Origin: an uncultured Pelagibacteraceae bacterium
GTDB lineage: Bacteria; Pseudomonadota; Alphaproteobacteria; Pelagibacterales; Pelagibacteraceae
Assembly (NCBI GenBank): GCA_902571055.1
Contig: CACGAM010000001.1
Span: 62,001 to 126,000, forward strand
DNA length: 64,000 nt
Direction of reading: 5' to 3'
Both the position numbers and the translations under genes were made by a program. The notes under the pieces were generated by a model. The model was not told the origin of the DNA and made no database searches. It worked only from the letters and a program-made list of their open reading frames with translations. Below, piece after piece: positions 61,426 to 64,000 of the stretch. The stretch's first letter is position 1, and each line of letters opens with the position of its first letter.

Positions 61426-61590
61426 CTAGTTGTTGTTAAATTCGTTAGTAAACTCGTTCATACCACTTGAACCCCAATCACAATGGTCGTCTCTTAAATA
61501 GATACCTGACTTATTTCTTTTATCGGAAGTATCTTGTTGGCTGATTTGAGCCTTGTTTTCTTGATTGTTTTTATTGTTTTCGCTGTTCAT
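61426..61590 (-). CDS. Putative 54-aa hydrophilic small protein upstream of aceA, absent from the supplied ORF track
   Basis: My translation: MNSENNKNNQENKAQISQQDTSDKRNKSGIYLRDDHCDWGSSGMNEFTNEFNNN*. Confidence 0.5.
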   Translation of the reverse strand: MNSENNKNNQENKAQISQQDTSDKRNKSGIYLRDDHCDWGSSGMNEFTNEFNNN

Positions 61591-61602
61591 GTAAACCTTA
61601 TA

Positions 61603-61693
61603 ATTTACATAATTTACAAAATCTATAAAATTTTATAAAAAGCTTGTAAATATGTTAAATTTTTTGTAAATTTAAATTTACAAAATTTACAAA
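61603..61693. promoter_or_regulatory. Cluster of TTTACAAA/TTTGTAAA sites including a 24-bp perfect palindrome (61662-61685)
   Basis: Exact 8-mers at 61613, 61663, 61677, 61686; near matches at 61603 and 61643; palindrome TTTTGTAAATTTAAATTTACAAAA. Confidence 0.85.
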
Positions 61694-61702
61694 TGGTAAA
61701 TT

Positions 61703-63127
61703 ATGAGTCAAATAGATTTAAAAATCGGTCCAAAAATAAAGGCTTTTAGAAGACAGCTAGGTCTTCAAGCAAATAAATTATCTGAACAGTTAGGTATATC
61801 TCCAAGTTATTTAAATTTAATTGAGAGTGGAAAAAGAAAAATCGACGGAGATCTTCTTTTAAAAGTGTGTGAAGAGTTAAAAATAGAATTATCAGATTTA
61901 ACAAACAAATCAGATTTAAATCTTGCAAATAATTTATCTGAGTTATTAGGCGATGAACTTTTTGAGGATTTAGATATATTAGGACCAGAGGTCCAGGATT
62001 TAGTAAATACAAACCCTAAAATTGCGAGAGCACTTATTAAATTAGGCGACAATTATAAACAAAAAGGTCAAGAAATTGTAAGCAAAGTTGAAAATATTTC
62101 AGGTAAGATTATTGATGGAAGAAAAACATCTTTTCCAGGAGAAGTCGTGTCAGATTTTTTGCAGGAAAATAAAAATTATTTTTCCAAATTAGAAAAATTT
62201 GCAGACGATATATTTAATAGAATTCAGATAAACAATAGAGCAACTTATATGGCTCTTTGCGATTTTCTTAAAACAGAGTACGGAGTAAAAGTAAAAGATG
62301 TACTACCTGAAGATGGTAAACCATTTTCAAAAATTTATTATAAATCTCAAAAAGAATTACATTTAAGTGACTATGTAGCCCTAGAAACTAAAAAATTATA
62401 TGCAGCCGCACAAATAGCACAAGAAGGTGCCATGGTTGTTATTGAGAATTATTTATCAGAGTTTAAGTTTCCGTCAGAGGAGTCAAAAAAACTTACTAAA
62501 GTGGCGCTACTAAACTACTGTGGTGCTGCTATTTTAATGCCATATAAACTATTTCACCAAGAGTGTATGAAACAGAAATACGACCTAGAATTATTACAAA
62601 ATACATTTGCATGTACTTTTGAACAAATTGCCCATAGAGTAACATGTTTGCAAGATACAAAACTTCCGGGTATACCATTTCATTTTCTAAGAGTTGATGT
62701 CGCTGGCAATATCTCAAAAAGATTTTCATTATCAGGAATAGAGATCCCAAGATATGGTGGAGCTTGCCCCAGATGGAATGTCTATTCTGCTTTTTCAAGA
62801 CCTGGGGTAATTCAAGCTGCTGTGAGCAAGATGTCTAATGGGGAGAAATATGTTTGTATCGCTAGAACAGTCGAAAAAGGAGTTGGAAGATATGGAAAAA
62901 AGAAAAGTATTTTATCAATTGGTTTAGGATGCCAAGCCAAATATGCAAAAGACTTTGTGTACACCGAGAATTTAGATTTGAATGATAAGAAAACAGAAAT
63001 TCCTATTGGAGTATCATGCAGAACATGTGATAGGCTAGATTGTTCTCAAAGAGCATTTCCGCCACTTCATAAAAAATTCGATGTTGATATAAATAATAGA
63101 GGTGTATCAGTCTACGTCACGGAATAA
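61703..63127 (+). CDS. ScfR/RamB-type XRE regulator (HTH + IrrE-like + DUF2083)
   Basis: IKAFRRQLGLQANKLSEQLGISPSYLNLIESGKRKIDGDLLLKVCEEL; FEQIAHRVTCLQ; CRTCDRLDCSQRAFPPLHK. Confidence 0.92.
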   Translation: MSQIDLKIGPKIKAFRRQLGLQANKLSEQLGISPSYLNLIESGKRKIDGDLLLKVCEELKIELSDLTNKSDLNLANNLSELLGDELFEDLDILGPEVQDLVNTNPKIARALIKLGDNYKQKGQEIVSKVENISGKIIDGRKTSFPGEVVSDFLQENKNYFSKLEKFADDIFNRIQINNRATYMALCDFLKTEYGVKVKDVLPEDGKPFSKIYYKSQKELHLSDYVALETKKLYAAAQIAQEGAMVVIENYLSEFKFPSEESKKLTKVALLNYCGAAILMPYKLFHQECMKQKYDLELLQNTFACTFEQIAHRVTCLQDTKLPGIPFHFLRVDVAGNISKRFSLSGIEIPRYGGACPRWNVYSAFSRPGVIQAAVSKMSNGEKYVCIARTVEKGVGRYGKKKSILSIGLGCQAKYAKDFVYTENLDLNDKKTEIPIGVSCRTCDRLDCSQRAFPPLHKKFDVDINNRGVSVYVTE

Positions 63128-63128
63128 A

Positions 63129-64000
63129 CTAACTATTTTTTTTTGATCTTTCTCTAAATAGTAGTTGAGTTAAAGAATCCACCATAGCATCAGATGCTTT
63201 AAAGATTTCACTTGATTTATATTCATTAGACAGGTTTTTCTCTGGATTTGTTTTGTCTTCAATTACGATACCTTCATCAGGTGCATTATCTTTAATATAA
63301 ATAAGTATTAGCCAATCTTCATCACTTGACTCGTCCCATTTAATAAAAATCTCTCCTGTTTCAAATCTTCGATCTATACATCTAAAAATTGACATATGCC
63401 TTGTTATATGTCGTTTATTTAATTGAAAAACTAAACTAGAAGCACTTCTATAAAAACTTTCTAAAGACAGCTCTATCTTTTGTCTTTCAAGAGAGTATTC
63501 TCTTTCTTTTCTTAAAAGAGTTTCTCTATCATCTGTCTCAGATGTTTTAACACCTAATGCCTCTACCCTCTCTCTTATTTTTTGATCTCTAATTAATCTG
63601 TATTTTTCCTTAAGTTTTTCTATTCTTTCCTGGACACCTGAATAATCTTCTCTTTGTTCTTTTAAAGATGTTTTTTCGAGTTTCTCAAGTTCCTTGATTT
63701 CTCTTATTCTAAATCTTTCAATTTGTTTTTCTAATTTAATTTCTTGTAAAAATCTTTTTTGTTTTTCAGCTTGTTCTTTTCTTAGTAAAGCCTGCTCTTT
63801 TCTCAAAAATAATTTTATATCTTTAGCCCGCTCCCTCTCTAATTTCTCTTCATCTTTTAATTGTTTTTCTTTTTCTTTTAAAATTTTTTCCTCAATTTCT
63901 TTTTTTTCAATTTCAATTCTCTCTTTTTCCTCTCTCTCTTTTTCAATTTTTTCGATTTTAATTCTTCTGTTTTCATCAGCTTTTAAAGTTTTATATTCAA
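63129..64000 (-). CDS. Highly charged coiled-coil protein, 5' end beyond the right edge
   Basis: Track ORF begins at an internal TTG (63806); the frame stays open to 64000, encoding EYKTLKADENRRIKIEKIEKEREEKERIEIEKKEIEEKILKEKEKQLKDEEKLERERAKDIKLF... Confidence 0.75.
   Translation of the reverse strand, partial: EYKTLKADENRRIKIEKIEKEREEKERIEIEKKEIEEKILKEKEKQLKDEEKLERERAKDIKLFLRKEQALLRKEQAEKQKRFLQEIKLEKQIERFRIREIKELEKLEKTSLKEQREDYSGVQERIEKLKEKYRLIRDQKIRERVEALGVKTSETDDRETLLRKEREYSLERQKIELSLESFYRSASSLVFQLNKRHITRHMSIFRCIDRRFETGEIFIKWDESSDEDWLILIYIKDNAPDEGIVIEDKTNPEKNLSNEYKSSEIFKASDAMVDSLTQLLFRERSKKNS

Overview
Low-GC, gene-dense bacterial chromosome segment. Gene content and order (crtIBY-blh retinal cluster, CcrM, b/b' F0 ATP synthase, aa3-type cox operon, ScfR-like regulator next to aceA) suggest an alphaproteobacterium of the SAR11/Pelagibacterales type; this taxonomic call is inference, not a search result. 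Most of the window is housekeeping: greA, cca, ispE, rnhB, ccrM, mutY, smc, F0 ATP synthase, retinal biosynthesis, ispH, thrB/thrC, cox operon, lipid A and Kdo genes, purD, pgi, ileS-lspA, ribF, groESL, typA, aceA. One tRNA (Gln-TTG) is visible. I saw no CRISPR array, transposase, integrase or rRNA. One accessory-looking cassette (31.6-36.6 kb) encodes surface-sugar synthesis, probably a CDP-dideoxyhexose-type pathway. The most interesting observations are: a 43-bp-offset tandem duplication that frameshifts and rewrites the C-terminus of ileS; a short SMC (798 aa) with no recognisable hinge; a dense TTTACAAA/TTTGTAAA operator field with a 24-bp perfect palindrome between aceA and an ScfR-type regulator, plus an unlisted 54-aa ORF; a GANTC-ended inverted repeat just upstream of ccrM; an unlisted 55-aa membrane ORF bridging blh and ispH; a terminator hairpin inside the peroxiredoxin stop region; and a structured inverted repeat at the typA stop codon.
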